Position numbers and translations under genes: made by a program. A stretch of 64,000 bases of DNA from Bactericera cockerelli (taxonomy: Eukaryota; Arthropoda; Insecta; Hemiptera; Triozidae), in contig CM044956.1 in the NCBI GenBank assembly GCA_024516035.1, positions 7,589,911 to 7,653,910 of the forward strand, written 5' to 3'. Numbering within the stretch: position 1 is the stretch's first letter; the number at the start of each line of letters is the position of its first letter. The notes under the pieces were generated by a model that made no database searches, had not been told where the DNA came from, and saw nothing but the letters and a program-made list of their open reading frames with translations. Positions 10,620 through 21,698 of the stretch are shown here, piece after piece.

Positions 10620-11222
10620 ATGCTAGAGACCTGAAATCTATAAGCTTTCTCGGAAAGATAATACAACTAACGAAATACCTACCATTATTCCACATTCCAG
10701 AATTAAAATTACGTGGTCAAAATCCCAAATGGGAAGATAACTTGTCATGTCCCGGCTGAGATTCGAACCCATGACCTTTGGATTACCATATAACCAGACC
10801 GACGAGACGCTGTGACCGTAAAAAAAGCGTACGACATCTAAACAGCCAAGATCAACCAAATTTGCCATTGCACATTTTTGTAAGACGCATTGAAACTATT
10901 TTTCTCTGGCAAGCTTGCTTGTATCAATCTCTTGGAAAAACTTGGTCAATAACTCTTAGAGCTCCTAAGAGTTATCACCAAAAATATGACCGACAGAAAT
11001 AACATTTCTGAATGAAGTGGGATGGTAAATTCTCCAAAAATCAATTCACTGGAATTTTCCAGGCTCCATGAAAATTCGTCAAATTGAAAATTATTGCCTC
11101 CTAAAAATCTCAAACAAGGGAAAATAATATCCTGGTTTTCTAAGATATACGAGAGGAGACTTATTTAAGGAATTGAATCTTCTAAAACAAAATATACTGA
11201 AAATGCCCCATGTTGGGAGATA
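10620..11222. other. no gene seen; tRNA-like fragment
   Basis: Around 10735-10815 there is a family E-like head remnant ('cccggctgagattcgaaccc', minus strand). The rest is anonymous. Confidence 0.4.
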
Positions 11223-11710
11223 ATGAGACGTCTTTCTTCTCTCTCTCTTCCTTCTATCTTTCTTTGTCTCTCTCTTCCGTTCTCTCTTTCATTCACTCTC
11301 TCTTTCCTTCTCTCTCTTTCCTTCTCTCTCTTTCCTTTTATCTCCTTCTTTCTTTCTCTCTCTTTCCTTCTCTCTCTTCCCTTCTCTCTCTCTTCCCTTC
11401 TCTTCTCTCTTCCCTTTCTCTCTCTCTTCCCTTCTCCCTCTTCCCTTCTCTCATACTCTCCTTCTCTCTCTCTCTTTCTCTCTCCCTTTTATCTTTATTT
11501 TCTCTCTCTCTCTCTCTCTCATCTCTTCCATTCTCTCTCTTTCTTCTCTATCTTTTCACTCTTTCCTGTCTCTTTGATTCTCACTCAACTATTCCTTTCT
11601 TTCTCTTCCCTCTTCCCACCCCTCTACATCTCTCTCTCTCTCTCTTTCAATTTTTTCCTACCCTCTCTATATTTCTCCCTCTTGTTTTATCTCTCTCTCT
11701 CACACAAACA
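11223..11710. repeat. polypyrimidine (CTCT/CCTT) tract
   Basis: Nearly 490 bases are made almost wholly of C and T on the plus strand, with imperfect CTCTCTTCCTT-type units. The long Ser/Leu/Phe reading frames across it are composition artefacts. Confidence 0.9.
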
Positions 11711-11799
11711 CACCACTCTACCGTATCACTTCCACTCAACAAAGCCGTACAAAAAACAAAGAAGGGTGATTACCGGAGTCGAACCCTTACAGGGGGTGG

Positions 11800-12180
11800 G
11801 GGTGTATAGTGGAGTGCAGAGGGTGGGGGTGGATAGTGGAGGGGAAGAGGAGGAGGAGGGAGGTGGAGATTAGGCCCAGGCGTCGGAAGTGGCATTGGCG
11901 CCTGTGGAAAGTTCAGGCAGGAAAGTCCGGTATATGTGATATTCTGTATGGAGGAGGAAAGAGGGAGAGGGAAAGTAGAGTGAGAGAGAAAAGGAGGGAG
12001 TAGAAGCATAAAGAAGAGGGAGGAAGAGAGAAGGGGGCGTAAAAAGACATGGAGGGGAGAAAAGGCAGGGAGGGGAGTAGTAGAAGAGGGTAGGAGAAGC
12101 AGGGGTAAAAGTAGAAGGAGGGGAGAAAAGGCAGGGAGGGGAGTAGTAGAAGAGGGTAGGAGAAGAAAAGGGGTCGAGAG
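11800..12180. repeat. polypurine G/A tract with a 66-bp-spaced duplication
   Basis: Strongly purine-rich on the plus strand, opposite in bias to the preceding tract. A 49-base segment starting at 12051 recurs exactly from 12117. Confidence 0.85.
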
Positions 12181-12805
12181 CTACCGACTTGGTGATCTGG
12201 CGAGTTGGGGAATTCAGAATGGATAAAGTAAACTACGTCGTCCGAGAATAATGTTTATTCTTTTCCTTCCAAAAAGGACATGTTTACCATAATTCGCCTG
12301 TTGAGCACAATTTTAACCATGTTCTCATGATAATACGGATTCGAACCAACGCCACCTAGATTACCAGGCTATCGCCAAAAATTACTTAAAGGAACACAAC
12401 GCTTCCATTATCTATTATTACTTCCGAGAAATTTCTAATATTAGAAAGAATTGTGTTCGTTTTTGTAAAAAAAAAAAAATTTCAATTTTTACCTTCCTTA
12501 TCCTATAATAAGGAAAGTATTGTATTTTACTAGGAATTGAGATTTTTCTCGTAATATCAAATATCTCCCGAATGATATATCAACATTCAAACCATTGTCA
12601 ATCAATTAGTCTGAAATTCCCGAGTTGCAATTTCCCAAAAAGTCAACATTGAGTCGAAATATTTTGTTCCTCCCACACAATCATCCGTCCGCCTGACGTG
12701 ACGGCATGACTCTGGTGAATCCGATATGTCTGAAACTACGCTGTGAGCGACAGTCTGACAGGGGTATTGAATATCTCTGGGACGTCTGGGAAGATTGTTA
12801 AGAGA
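12181..12805. other. no gene; small repeat fragments
   Basis: At 12487-12530 there is the 'actttccttat...ataaggaaagt' palindromic terminus shared with the repeat at 37261-37890. A tRNA-like SINE head remnant ('ggattcgaacc') is near 12335. No coding signal is seen. Confidence 0.45.
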
Positions 12806-12812
12806 GGGAGAG

Positions 12813-12861
<49 letters not shown>

Positions 12862-13310
12862 AGAGGGGGGGGGGGTGTTAAAAAGCTCTAGAAAGCGAAT
12901 AGGAGAAAAAGAGAGAAAGAGAGACAGAAGAAATTCAGAGAGAGAAAAACAGATAGCAAGAGAAAAACCAATAAAGAGGGAAGGAGATGGAGAAAATGTG
13001 TGAGAATCGCAAAGAAAAAAGAAAAAGAGAGAGAGAGAGAAGAGAAATTAAGAGGGAAAAAAGAGATGGACAGTGAGATAAAGAGAGAAAAAAAGGGAAG
13101 TGAAAAACAGAAAGCGAAAAGAAAGGGGACAGAGAGAAAGAGATTGATTGATTGATAATATTATAAATTGTTTTATTGGTTTTTTCTTACTTACATCATA
13201 ATTCCCCTAAGCTAAGAGCTAACTTAGAAAGAGAGATAGAGAGAGAGTGAGCGAGAGAGAGATAGAGAGCAAAAAAGACAGAAAGAGAAAAAGGCAGATA
13301 GAGAAAATAA
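12806..13310. repeat. GA microsatellite and purine-rich DNA
   Basis: A (GA)n run at about 12806-12860 is followed by a short G run and about 400 bases of degenerate GAGA sequence, interrupted near 13140-13220 by an AT-rich segment. Confidence 0.85.
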
Positions 13311-13317
13311 ATATAAT

Positions 13318-13516
13318 AATAATATCGCATTATTTATACTGCCCGACTAGGACTATTAAGTCCCATTAAACAAGCGGTAAACCCAAGACGTTTTATAATG
13401 TAGGTAAAAACCCCAAATGGAAGGAAAACTTCTCATGTCCCGGCTGGTTTTCGAACCCGTGACCTCTGGAACCTCTGAGGTGCCGCCGCGCCGTTACCAC
13501 TGTGCTACCGGGATGG
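13318..13516 (-). repeat. tRNA-derived SINE, family E
   Basis: The reverse complement begins with a tRNA-like head (CCCGGTAGCACAGTGGTAA), has B box GGTTCGAAAACC, and continues into the body 'atgagaagttttccttcca...gcccgac...ataaat'. Confidence 0.75.
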
Positions 13517-13570
13517 ATATAGAGAAAAAAGGTTGAAGATTGAGGAAGAGTAAGAACAGAGCAGACTACA

Positions 13571-13836
13571 GGAGGAGGAGAAGGAGGAGGAGGAGAAGGA
13601 GGAGGATGAGAAGGAGGAGGAGGAGAAGGAGGAGGAGGAGAAGGAGGAGGAGGAGAAGGAGGAGGAGGAGAAGGAGGAGGAGGAGAAGGAGGAGGAGGAG
13701 AAGGAGGAGGAGGAGAAGGAGGAGGAGGAGAAGGAGAAGGAGGAGGAGGAGAAGGAGGAGGAGGAGAAGGAGGAGAAGGAGGAGGAGGAGAAGGAGAAGG
13801 AGGAGAAGGAAAAGGAGGAGGAGGAGGAGCAGGAAG
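13571..13836. repeat. GGA-rich minisatellite, 15-bp unit
   Basis: About 17 copies of a 15-base unit, AAGGAGGAGGAGGAG, with a few units shortened to 6 bases (GAAGGA). Reading frames across it give pure Arg-rich or Leu runs and are not genes. Confidence 0.92.
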
Positions 13837-14288
13837 ATGACAGAGGAAGTAATAAATAGCGGGGGAAGGGACGATTCTATTACATTCCCTCGGAGATAAA
13901 CATCAATCAATTTGCTTTTCAGCTCTCCTTTTCAGAACCAGGAAATTGATGTCTTTTATCTCTTCTTTAGCAAGAGAAATCGCCGTGCTCTTATCATCAG
14001 ATATGCAATCTGCAGGGACATCTAGGAGACTTGTCAAAGAATTGTCAAGGGATAGATTTTGATTAATTAATAGATAGGGATAGACATAAGAAGCCTGTTG
14101 CCTTCCGAACAATACTACGAAGACTTTAAAGAAAGCATTCAAAAACAAGTTCTATAAAATCCGGCAATTTTGTATCTTAATGCTTGTTTTCTTAACAGAA
14201 AAATAGTCAAAGACTTTTACTTCCTCATCATGGGTTCGCTAGTTAAATTCTCGTCTAGACAATATTAATTTCAAAATAATCAATTACT
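13837..14288. other. no gene seen
   Basis: Anonymous sequence between two minisatellites. An 81-codon minus-strand frame (14148-13903) has no recognisable domain. Confidence 0.4.
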
Positions 14289-15137
14289 CCCACAGATATC
14301 TATCGTGTCAGTGAGATAGGCACAGATATCTATCGTGTCAGTGGGATAGGCACAGATAGCTATCGTGTCAGTGGGATAGGCACAGATATCTATCGTGTCA
14401 GTGAGATAGGCACAGATATCTATCGTGTCAGTGGGATAGGCACAGATATCTATCGTGTCAGTGGGATAGGCACAGATATCTATCGTGTCAGTGGGATAGG
14501 CACAGATATCTATCGTGTCAGTGGGATAGGCACAGATATCTATCGTGTCAGTTAGATAGACACATATCTATCGTGTCAGTGGTATAGACACAGATATCTA
14601 TCGTGTCAGTGGGATAGGCACAGATATCTATGGGTTGTCAGTGGGATAGGCACAGATATCTATCGTGTCAGTGGGATAGGCACAGATATCTATCGTGTCA
14701 GTGGGATAGGCACAGATATCTATCGTGTCAGTGGGATAGGCACAGATATCTATCGTGTCAGTTAGATAGACACATATCTATCGTGTCAGTGGTATAGACA
14801 CAGATATCTATCGTGTCAGTGGGATAGGCACAGATATCTATCGTGTCAGTGGGATAGGCACAGATATCTATCGTGTCAGTGGGATAGACACATATCTATC
14901 GTGTCAGTGGGATAGGCACAGATATCTATCGTGTCAGTGGGATAGACACATATCTATCGTGTCAGTGGGATAGGCACAGATATCTATCGTGTCAGTGGGA
15001 TAGGCACAGATATCTATCGTGTCAGTGGGATAGGCACAGATATCTATCGTGTCAGTGGGATAGGCACAGATATCTATCGTGTCAGTGGGATAGGCACAGA
15101 TATCTATCGTGTCAGTGAGATAGGCACAGATATCTAC
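14289..15137. repeat. 30-bp minisatellite with 210-bp higher-order period
   Basis: About 28 copies of a 30-base unit (CACAGATATCTATCGTGTCA followed by GTGGGATAGG). A pair of variant units (GTTAGATAGACACAT... then GGTATAGACACAG...) starts at 14551 and recurs at 14761, exactly 210 bases or seven units later, showing segmental amplification. Shortened 28-base units occur near 14881 and 14939. In one minus-strand frame it reads as a DTIDICAYPT repeat; I do not consider this a gene. Confidence 0.95.
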
Positions 15138-15245
15138 CGGAAATGAAAGCCTAACGTGTATGGAGGGAACAGAATTTTCTTCGAAAGGCTTCTCCGACAA
15201 GAAATATGAACTCGGGATTTCTGGACTAGGGGCAGTAGTCACAGC
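15132..15245 (-). repeat. fragment of tRNA-type SINE family G
   Basis: It matches the head side of the SINE at 19612-19898 ('tatggagggaacagaattttc' in part, then 'gggatttctggact...ggcagtagtcaca'). It directly abuts the end of the 30-bp minisatellite. Confidence 0.6.
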
Positions 15246-16121
15246 CAGTAGACTTGCATAATAGTCAATAATAAAACATCTAAAATCCATTGTTTGAAAA
15301 TCCATCTGTCCAATCGAGAGAAAAATTCAAATATCCTTTGAAAAAGACACAAGCTAAATACCATTACATCTCTTGAGTTCCTTGATCCTTTGAAATTGAC
15401 ATTCAGGTTTCCCTTTTTGATAAGATTGGAAACGATTAAATAAAAGGAAGGGACAGAGAAGATAAAAAAAATGTCGCTAAAACATTCATAGAGATAAACA
15501 CAAAAGAAAAAAGATACACACACACACACACACCCGCAGGATTTATTAGAAGGAATAAAACTGAGGGAGAAGATGTTAAAGACAAGAAAAAAGGAATTGT
15601 GGAAATAAGTAAAATTCCTCTAAACACAACTCAAATGCACCAATAATCTTGGCTGGGGTTGATGTGCATTTTAAAACTGCCATATCAGATATAAGAAAGG
15701 ACACCCCTACCTTATTTTCTTATTCTTTATTTGGAATGGGGCGGGAAGAGCGGGGGGGGATCAAAGATTCGTCATTCAGCATCAATTAACCCCCCTCCCC
15801 CCCCATCTACCCTCCGTCTGCCTCCCCCTCCCCCTTACTGCTCTGTTATATCTCCTTCATTCACTTCTTTTGCGAGCTTGTTTTTTCTGGAAGCTAGTTT
15901 TGGCACGAATTGGAAAAGATTTCTTCAGGACCCATATTGGAAAAAACGGAAACGATACTTCCGATTTTTAATATTAGAAATTATTCGGAAGTAAAAATTC
16001 CCATGAATAAGTAAAACCTTTTACTCACAAACGAAGAAAGTCAACTGTGGAAAAATTACGTCATAGTATAGTGTAGGTAGGTGCAAATCAGTGTTAGAAT
16101 CAGTACTTATACGTGCACTGT
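15246..16121. other. no gene seen; simple repeats
   Basis: A (CA)n run lies at about 15516-15532 and G- and C-rich runs at 15746-15835. Short reading frames lack domains. Confidence 0.45.
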
Positions 16122-16252
16122 GCACTGGTAGTCAAGTGTTTAAGGCGTTAGTCTGGTAATTCAGGTAGCGCAGGGATCCGTTGGTTGGAATTCCACCCAG
16201 TGCTTGAATTTTTCCTCATTAATTTGAATATATGACCTCATAATGATTAGAC
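16122..16252 (+). repeat. tRNA-derived SINE, family A, 3'-truncated
   Basis: The family A head (GCACTGGTAGTCAAGTG...) and the first part of the body to 'tgacctcataatgattagac' are present. The hairpin tail is missing. Confidence 0.75.
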
Positions 16253-17424
16253 TAGCCAGCGTCTGTAGGTATAACATAGAAAAATATTGTGAAGTTAAAT
16301 TCATGAACTGTCTTATAGAGTATTGCAAAAAAAAATAAAATAGGGAAATAAGATTGTTTTCTGAATCACATCTCTCGCTCCCTCCCTTTTTGCAAAACTA
16401 GCTTGCGAAAAAAAAATCCTTCGCCGACAAGTCTCGCAATTATTACCCTACCTAGTCTGACTCAACCCCCTCTGAATCATTCCTCTCCACCTCTGATATT
16501 GTCACCCTAACCCCTCGCGACACCCTCAATACCCTCAGGGGTGAAGATGGCAATAATAAGAAGGAGCACAAGTCAGGATGACTCAAGAAAGTTTAAAAAA
16601 ATAACAAGCCCAAGTTTTGTTAAAGTTTTCTTTAAAAAAGTTCTTCCATCAGGTCAATCTCATTGTCATCAGCTATTAAAAAGTGACCAAAAACAATACA
16701 TATATAATTTTGTACTTTGTATGTATAGTGTATTGTATAGTATAGTGGATACTGTTTTATACATACCTTCTATATTGTTTTAGTAGCGGCGTAGCTAACG
16801 CCGAAGATGATGGTCCCTCACCAAGATTTTCCCGGCAAGAGGAGGAGCTGTGCGACATAAGCAGCTAATCTTTCATCTTTGACCCTCAAGAGCTGCAAAG
16901 ACAAAGACTTTATTACCTCTTGACACAACAGTGTGGTGAAAATAAACTGCCGAACAGTCAGGACTATTTCAACACACAAGTTTCTTTTTGAAAGTACAAG
17001 AACCATTTCAAGTGGAAAGCAGACATTCAAGCGATAAAAGTACCCAGAAGTATTAATGGTGGAAAATAAATTGAATTATAGTTTGAGATCCTCCCTTATG
17101 GATATCTTTGAAAAAATTGAAAGGGTCAATAATGTATGAGTTGTTGGGTGGACACTCCACTGCCAGGACTTTTTTGGACAGCTCGGTTAGTACTGAGAGC
17201 CTACAAGGATCTCTTCAGAAGATTCAAAGCCGATTGAGTCCTTGAAATAGGTGGATTCAACGTAAACGCAGTTGGTACTTAAGGTGATCTATTAAGTTAA
17301 TTTATTTTCAAACATTAATAAAAGTAATGAAACATGTAACAATATTTTAAAAAGGTACTCCTGCTCCATCTTCGATTGATCCATAACCGGTTATGGATCA
17401 GGTTAATCTTGGTATCAGTTTTGT

Positions 17425-17510
17425 GAGTTTCCTGCAAATGGAGGGTAAAAGTGTAAAACCCCCGTGATGATATGACCATTAATTGGGGTTTCACGAGCTA
17501 TGACGTGAAA
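17425..17510 (+). repeat. body/tail fragment of the 5S-SINE family
   Basis: 'tttgtgagtttcctgc', 'aatggagggtaaaa' and 'aacccccgtgatgatatgacc' match the tail region of the full 5S SINE at 46154-46417. The 5S head is missing. Confidence 0.55.
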
Positions 17511-18050
17511 AAAAATCAAATTTAAAATTACTTCTACAATTTTATAGAGCCTATTAATCCATATTAAAATGAACTATGTACTCACAGAGTTAACTCGGAA
17601 ATATCGGCGGGCTGTTGAAAACAGGCATCATAATAACAATAATAATGGCAAAGGGGAAACTCAGAAGATGAATGATGCTGTGGAGAGGGTACACACTTAC
17701 ACAGGGGCTGAGGAAGTCAGTTGTAATCCCGGGTTTATGCTGATTGTTTAGGGAAGAAATGGGGAGAGAGGGGGAGAGACAGGGTGAGAATGAAATGTGT
17801 GGAGCGGATGAGATTCGAGATACAGGGTGCAAACTAACTTTCTAATTTTGACTACTTTCTAATTTTCTATTTTGGACATTTTCTACTGCTCTCGCAGTGT
17901 TCAACTAAAAATTAATTGTTTCGAAACACACTCTCCTGATTTACCTTCATTTTTCCTGATTTCTTCTTATATCACTCACTATTTTCTATCTTTCTCTTTC
18001 CCTCTCAGGGGAATGTTTCTGTCCTTCTTTATGTCCAACTCAACACAATA

Positions 18051-18271
18051 GTGCACTGGTAGTAAAGTGGTTCACGCGCTAGTCTGGTAATCCAGCTAGC
18101 GCATGGATCCGTTGGTTCGTGTCCCAACCAGTGCATTAATTTTTCCTCATTAATTTGAGTTTGTGACCAGATAATAATAAGACTCTGAGGGTTAGATAGT
18201 AGAAAATGCTTTGAGCATTAATCTCGCCTAATGGTTACCTTCCTCTAACTCTAAAGAGTGTTATTATTATA
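18051..18271 (+). repeat. tRNA-derived SINE, family A
   Basis: Complete copy: tRNA-like head, body, 'gaaaatgctttgagcatt' hairpin, 'aatctcgcctaatggtta' and a terminal TTATTAT run. The counterpart in block B is at 49731-49945, so the insertion predates that duplication. Confidence 0.8.
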
Positions 18272-18999
18272 ATAACTCCACCACATACCTCGAATGCTAC
18301 AGTCTATATGTTAACCGGGCCGATATCTCTGAAACATCCTCGCAGCTCTCCAAGAATGTCTACTCTTATCTCGGTAAAATACCCAACTGAATTTATTCAT
18401 TTATCCAACGTATTGTCAATTGTCATGCATACTTTCAATAAAACCTCTGAAGATCAGACCTTTCCAAGCCGTGTTGGAAGAAAAAGTTATTCTACAGTTA
18501 TAGATCTACATTTACAGATCTACACTTAGTGATCTTCACTTAGAGTTATGCACCGATTGTAAAATACCTTATTGCTGATGCTAATTAATAATCTTTAAAC
18601 GGTTTAACATGCCTGACCTTTCCTCAGATGGCGGCAGAGTCGCGTATGAAATACCTAGATTAGCAAGAGAATTTCGCCCGTTGAATACAGTCTCCGGTGA
18701 ATGATTTAGGTTAAGCAACGTCGAGAATGGATTTGACTTGAATCAGTGCTTACCATCGAGCGGACGGACCCATGCCTTTGGAAAAAACAACTGGCATTCC
18801 GACACAATCTGAGTGAGTTTTGTGATTTGTCAGTCCTGATCAGGAAGTTAAAACCAAATAGAATCGTTGGCGTTAGGAAGGACATGCGGCTGTAAAAAAC
18901 GTGCTCCACCCTCAACCTTGAGGTTGAACAATGCCGACCCCAATAGCAACGGACACATAATTATTATTTTGAATAATATAATAATAATGTTTTTTTATA

Positions 19000-19085
19000 A
19001 ATAATGAAAAAATCATACCCCGTTGGGGATCGAACCCAGGTAACTATGTGTGCAATACGCTAGCTCACTCGGCCACGGTGACTAT
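19000..19085 (-). repeat. tRNA-derived SINE, family D, head only
   Basis: The minus strand shows GTCACCGTGGCCGAGTGAGC, then B box GGGTTCGATCCCC. The orthologous copy in block B (50690-50813) keeps more of the body. Confidence 0.65.
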
Positions 19086-19611
19086 TATTATTATTATTTA
19101 ATATCTTGAGATTCCATTCTTCCAGGGTACCATATTCTACTTTCACGCAAACGATCAGCATTTTAAAATCAAGTTCTGCATTAATTCCCCAAGAATTTTG
19201 TAAAATCCCATGAAATATTTCCAGCTGAGTAAAAATCCTCGAGCTTGAACTTCCAAGTTGAACTTATTATTATTATTCTCGCTAGTCCTTTGTTCCCCAG
19301 GATTATTCTTCACGCTAATGGTGGTTATTATTATTAGTATTATTATTATCAAGTATTATTATTGCTATAATAATTATCATCGGGATCGTCTCTAAGCTAT
19401 CTTATCCGGCTTAAACATTTCGTCTTGTCTTTCACATGCTCATTAGATCAGCGGTTCCTAAACTTTTTAAACATCTGACCATGTGTGGGCCAATGGGTCT
19501 GGGGCCATTATGCTGAACATTTGAGGCCACGATGAGGAATGCCTCTAAATCTTTTACTCTGTCTTATCCCGCTTAAGTAGGGTCGACGTTGTTCAACCTC
19601 ATGGTTGAGGT

Positions 19612-19898
19612 TGGTTGGTTTTGGCATATTTTTACGCCTGGGTGCTCTTTCTAACGCCAACGATTCTGTTTGATTTAACGTCCTGGATTAGAACGGGGGT
19701 TTCACCCTCCATTCTCTGGGAATCGTACCAACTACCCACATTGTCCTCACCCAGCCTGGATAGGGCCGGAAATACCAGCCTCACATGTACGGAGGGAACA
19801 GAATTTTCTGTGTGAACAGTCTGCTCCGACCGGGGATCGAACTCAGGATCTCTGGACTACAGGCAGTAGTCACAACCGTTACGCCACGGAGGCTGGTT
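19612..19898 (-). repeat. tRNA-headed SINE family G with 5S-SINE-like body
   Basis: On the minus strand it starts with a tRNA-like head ('ctccgtggcgtaacggttgt', B box 'gagttcgatccc') and 'gaaaattctgttccctc'. It then enters a body ('ggccctatccaggctgggtg', 'gaatggagggtgaaaccccc') that is the same as in the 5S-headed SINE at 46154-46417. The orthologue in block B is 51336-51606. Confidence 0.7.
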
Positions 19899-20152
19899 AC
19901 GCTACAGAGGCTAGAGAAATACCTCTAAATGATCCACACAGAAATATGCTAGGGTAGCGTCTATTCCTGCCCAAATAAGGCTAGATGAGGTTAAAGTGCG
20001 GACCTTATTGTAATTGAACTTGATTTACAAAAAATCTTCTTCCAAACAATATTTTTACAAGAAAGTAATGTTAGTAGTACTTGTCTCTTGTCTTAAATGT
20101 GATTATTAGCCAACGTCGATGGTTACTTTTATCTATTATCTCTAGATTCTTT

Positions 20153-20222
20153 ACCTCGCTGGACGTTGCTCAATTTCAGATCCCACAAGCACCGGAGCAT
20201 TCATCGCGCCATCGACTCTAGC
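20153..20222 (-). repeat. 5S-derived SINE head fragment
   Basis: The minus strand contains 'agtcgatggcgcgatgaatg', then 'gctccggtgcttgtgggatc' and 'gcaacgtccagcgaggta'. These are 5S-like head segments without a body. The same fragment is at 51845-51916 in block B. Confidence 0.55.
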
Positions 20223-20560
20223 AAAAACAATACCTGATTTGGGAACCTCCGCCAAGGATGACCCGATCTATTATCTCTAGATTCGCCTGTAAGTTGGCGG
20301 CATCGGCTTTGTGCCTTTTTGTTTCAGATCTCGCCTGCCTAACTCCCAGAGTGGCTGAATCGCCGCAGCCAAAGTATGCACCTACGGAACACAGGTCATG
20401 TTTTGCGACACTTACCTGTATTTGTACCCCGATAATTCAAAGTATTTTCTGAGTATGGTACAGTTTTCTCAGGAGCTTTACATGCTACGTATTTCTCAGA
20501 TTATTATAATTTTCTCAGATTACTCTGAGAAAATTCTTGGTACCTACTCTGTTCAATACA

Positions 20561-20672
20561 CCTCAGTATCTCAATCGGTAAGGCGGCGGACTCGTAACCT
20601 GGAGGTCGGTGGTTCAATTCCCAAGTGTGACAAATATTTAGCAAAGCGAGTTTGAGTAACTGTTTGTAAACA
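20561..20672 (+). repeat. tRNA-derived SINE, family B
   Basis: Head 'cagtatctcaatcggtaagg', B box 'ggttcaattcc' and body 'agcgagtttgagtaa'. It marks the end of block A. At the matching point of the right-hand contig another family B SINE (52223-52375) sits just before the inverted Tsf1 arm. Confidence 0.7.
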
Positions 20673-20772
20673 CAAATGGGTTGTAAAAAATAACAAAACC
20701 AATGCATTAATTGCTTACATTGATCTTAATTTTGTATTTTATTTTTTATCATTACTTGTTTGTACATTCTCG

Positions 20773-20985
20773 TAATAATAATACTCTTTAGTGGAAGGTA
20801 ACCACCAGGCGAGGTTAATGATCAAAGCATTTTCTACCACCTAACCCTCAGAGTCTTATTATTATGTGGCTACGAACATAAATTAATGAGGAAAAATTCA
20901 TGCACTGGGTGGGATTCGAACTAACGGATCCCTACGCTACCTGGATTACAAGACTAGCGCGTTAACCACTTGACTTCGAGTGCAC
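20773..20985 (-). repeat. tRNA-derived SINE, family A
   Basis: Complete minus-strand copy with ATT tail at 20773-20785, 'aaagcattttctaccacc' hairpin region and head ending 'gagtgcac'. Its homologue in block C'' (62753-62887) lacks the 3' tail, truncated at the Tsf1-side junction. Confidence 0.8.
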
Positions 20986-21510
20986 GGTCCTAATAATAAA
21001 AAATTCAATAAAAATAATAATGCAGTATTTGTGTTGGTATTGCCATTAGTCATTGATCAACACACTAATCAGCTGATTAGTGATTTATCACCTTCGTTAC
21101 CCGCAACATGTTAATTAGGTGCATTGCGATAGTTAGAGAACAAAAAATTGACAATTTTACCCCTCTGAATACTCTGAAATGTTCGCAGTGTAGGGAGAGT
21201 AATTACTTGGGATTTATGGACGATAAATTTCCCGGATAACAGCAACAGGGCGTGTTGAAGATTCCCCAAAATTTCTCCTCTTCCAGCCTTTTCCATGTAG
21301 TGATGAGAGTAGGAGTGGGGGAAGATTAAGAAGGAGGAGCTAGGAAGAGAGTGATATGCTGGGTCCACACGGGTGCAACATGCATCACGTTGCTGCAACG
21401 TGGTAATTGGAACACTGTTGCAGCAACGTGTTGCAGTTCGTTTTCGCCAGTGATCCATTCTATTTTAATTCAGTAGTCACGTCCACGTCGTCCACACACG
21501 TGCAACATGC
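20845..21510. repeat. duplicated block C' (direct copy = 62753-64000)
   Basis: The SINE head, then 'aatgcagtatttgtgttggt' and everything up to at least the 'gtccacacacgtgcaa' region at 21490 recur at 62753-62900 plus 63488-64000. The right copy is interrupted by a 590-bp insertion that this copy lacks. Confidence 0.85.
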
Positions 21511-21652
21511 AACAAAGATCAAAGATGTTCGGTTGAAAACCGACATCCTCATGGATAATTTTTGAACATTCATGTTCGTGTTCAGAAGCCGTCCACACAG
21601 AGTGAATTTATGTTGAAGCAACATGTAGCATGTTGCACCCGTGTGGACCCAG
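21358..21652. mobile_element. non-autonomous TIR element rich in internal inverted repeats
   Basis: It is bounded by GCTGGGTCCACACGGGTGCA at the left and the inverse TGCACCCGTGTGGACCCAGC at the right. Inside, 'cacgttgctgcaacgtg' and 'ttgcagcaacgtgttgcag' form further inverted repeats and 'gtccacac' recurs. The superfamily is not determined. A second copy starts at about 63843 and runs off the window. Confidence 0.65.
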
Positions 21653-21698
21653 CAATAGAAAGAGAGAGGGGCGAAGTAGGTATTACTTTGGACAGTTA

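Larger units (their letters stand above)
16460..20545. repeat. segmental duplication block A (direct copy = 46684-52220)
   Basis: Matching landmarks run in the same order in both blocks: 16485-16620 with 46684-46840; 17570-17750 with 48745-48910; 18300-18960 with 49975-50640; 19130-19900 with 50860-51610; 20140-20540 with 51830-52215. The 73-codon frame at 18308 differs from that at 49983 by two residues. Block A lacks the 85-bp array expansion found in block B. It contains SINEs but no recognisable host gene. Confidence 0.85.

Noticed and set aside
11210..11873. Two overlapping ~200-codon Ser/Leu/Phe-rich frames
   Set aside because: They follow purely from CT-rich composition; several frames are open at once and none has a domain.
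13540..13910. Open frames giving long poly-Arg (plus strand) and poly-Leu (minus strand) proteins
   Set aside because: They are translations of the 15-bp GGA minisatellite, with no start context or flanking domain.
14289..15137. Possible CRISPR array from regularly spaced 30-bp repeats
   Set aside because: Units are contiguous with no unique spacers, and the DNA is eukaryotic.
14934..15305. Minus-strand frame with ten-residue DTIDICAYPT repeats
   Set aside because: A 30-base unit keeps frame by arithmetic. The array has 28-base units that break the frame, and no supporting gene structure is seen.
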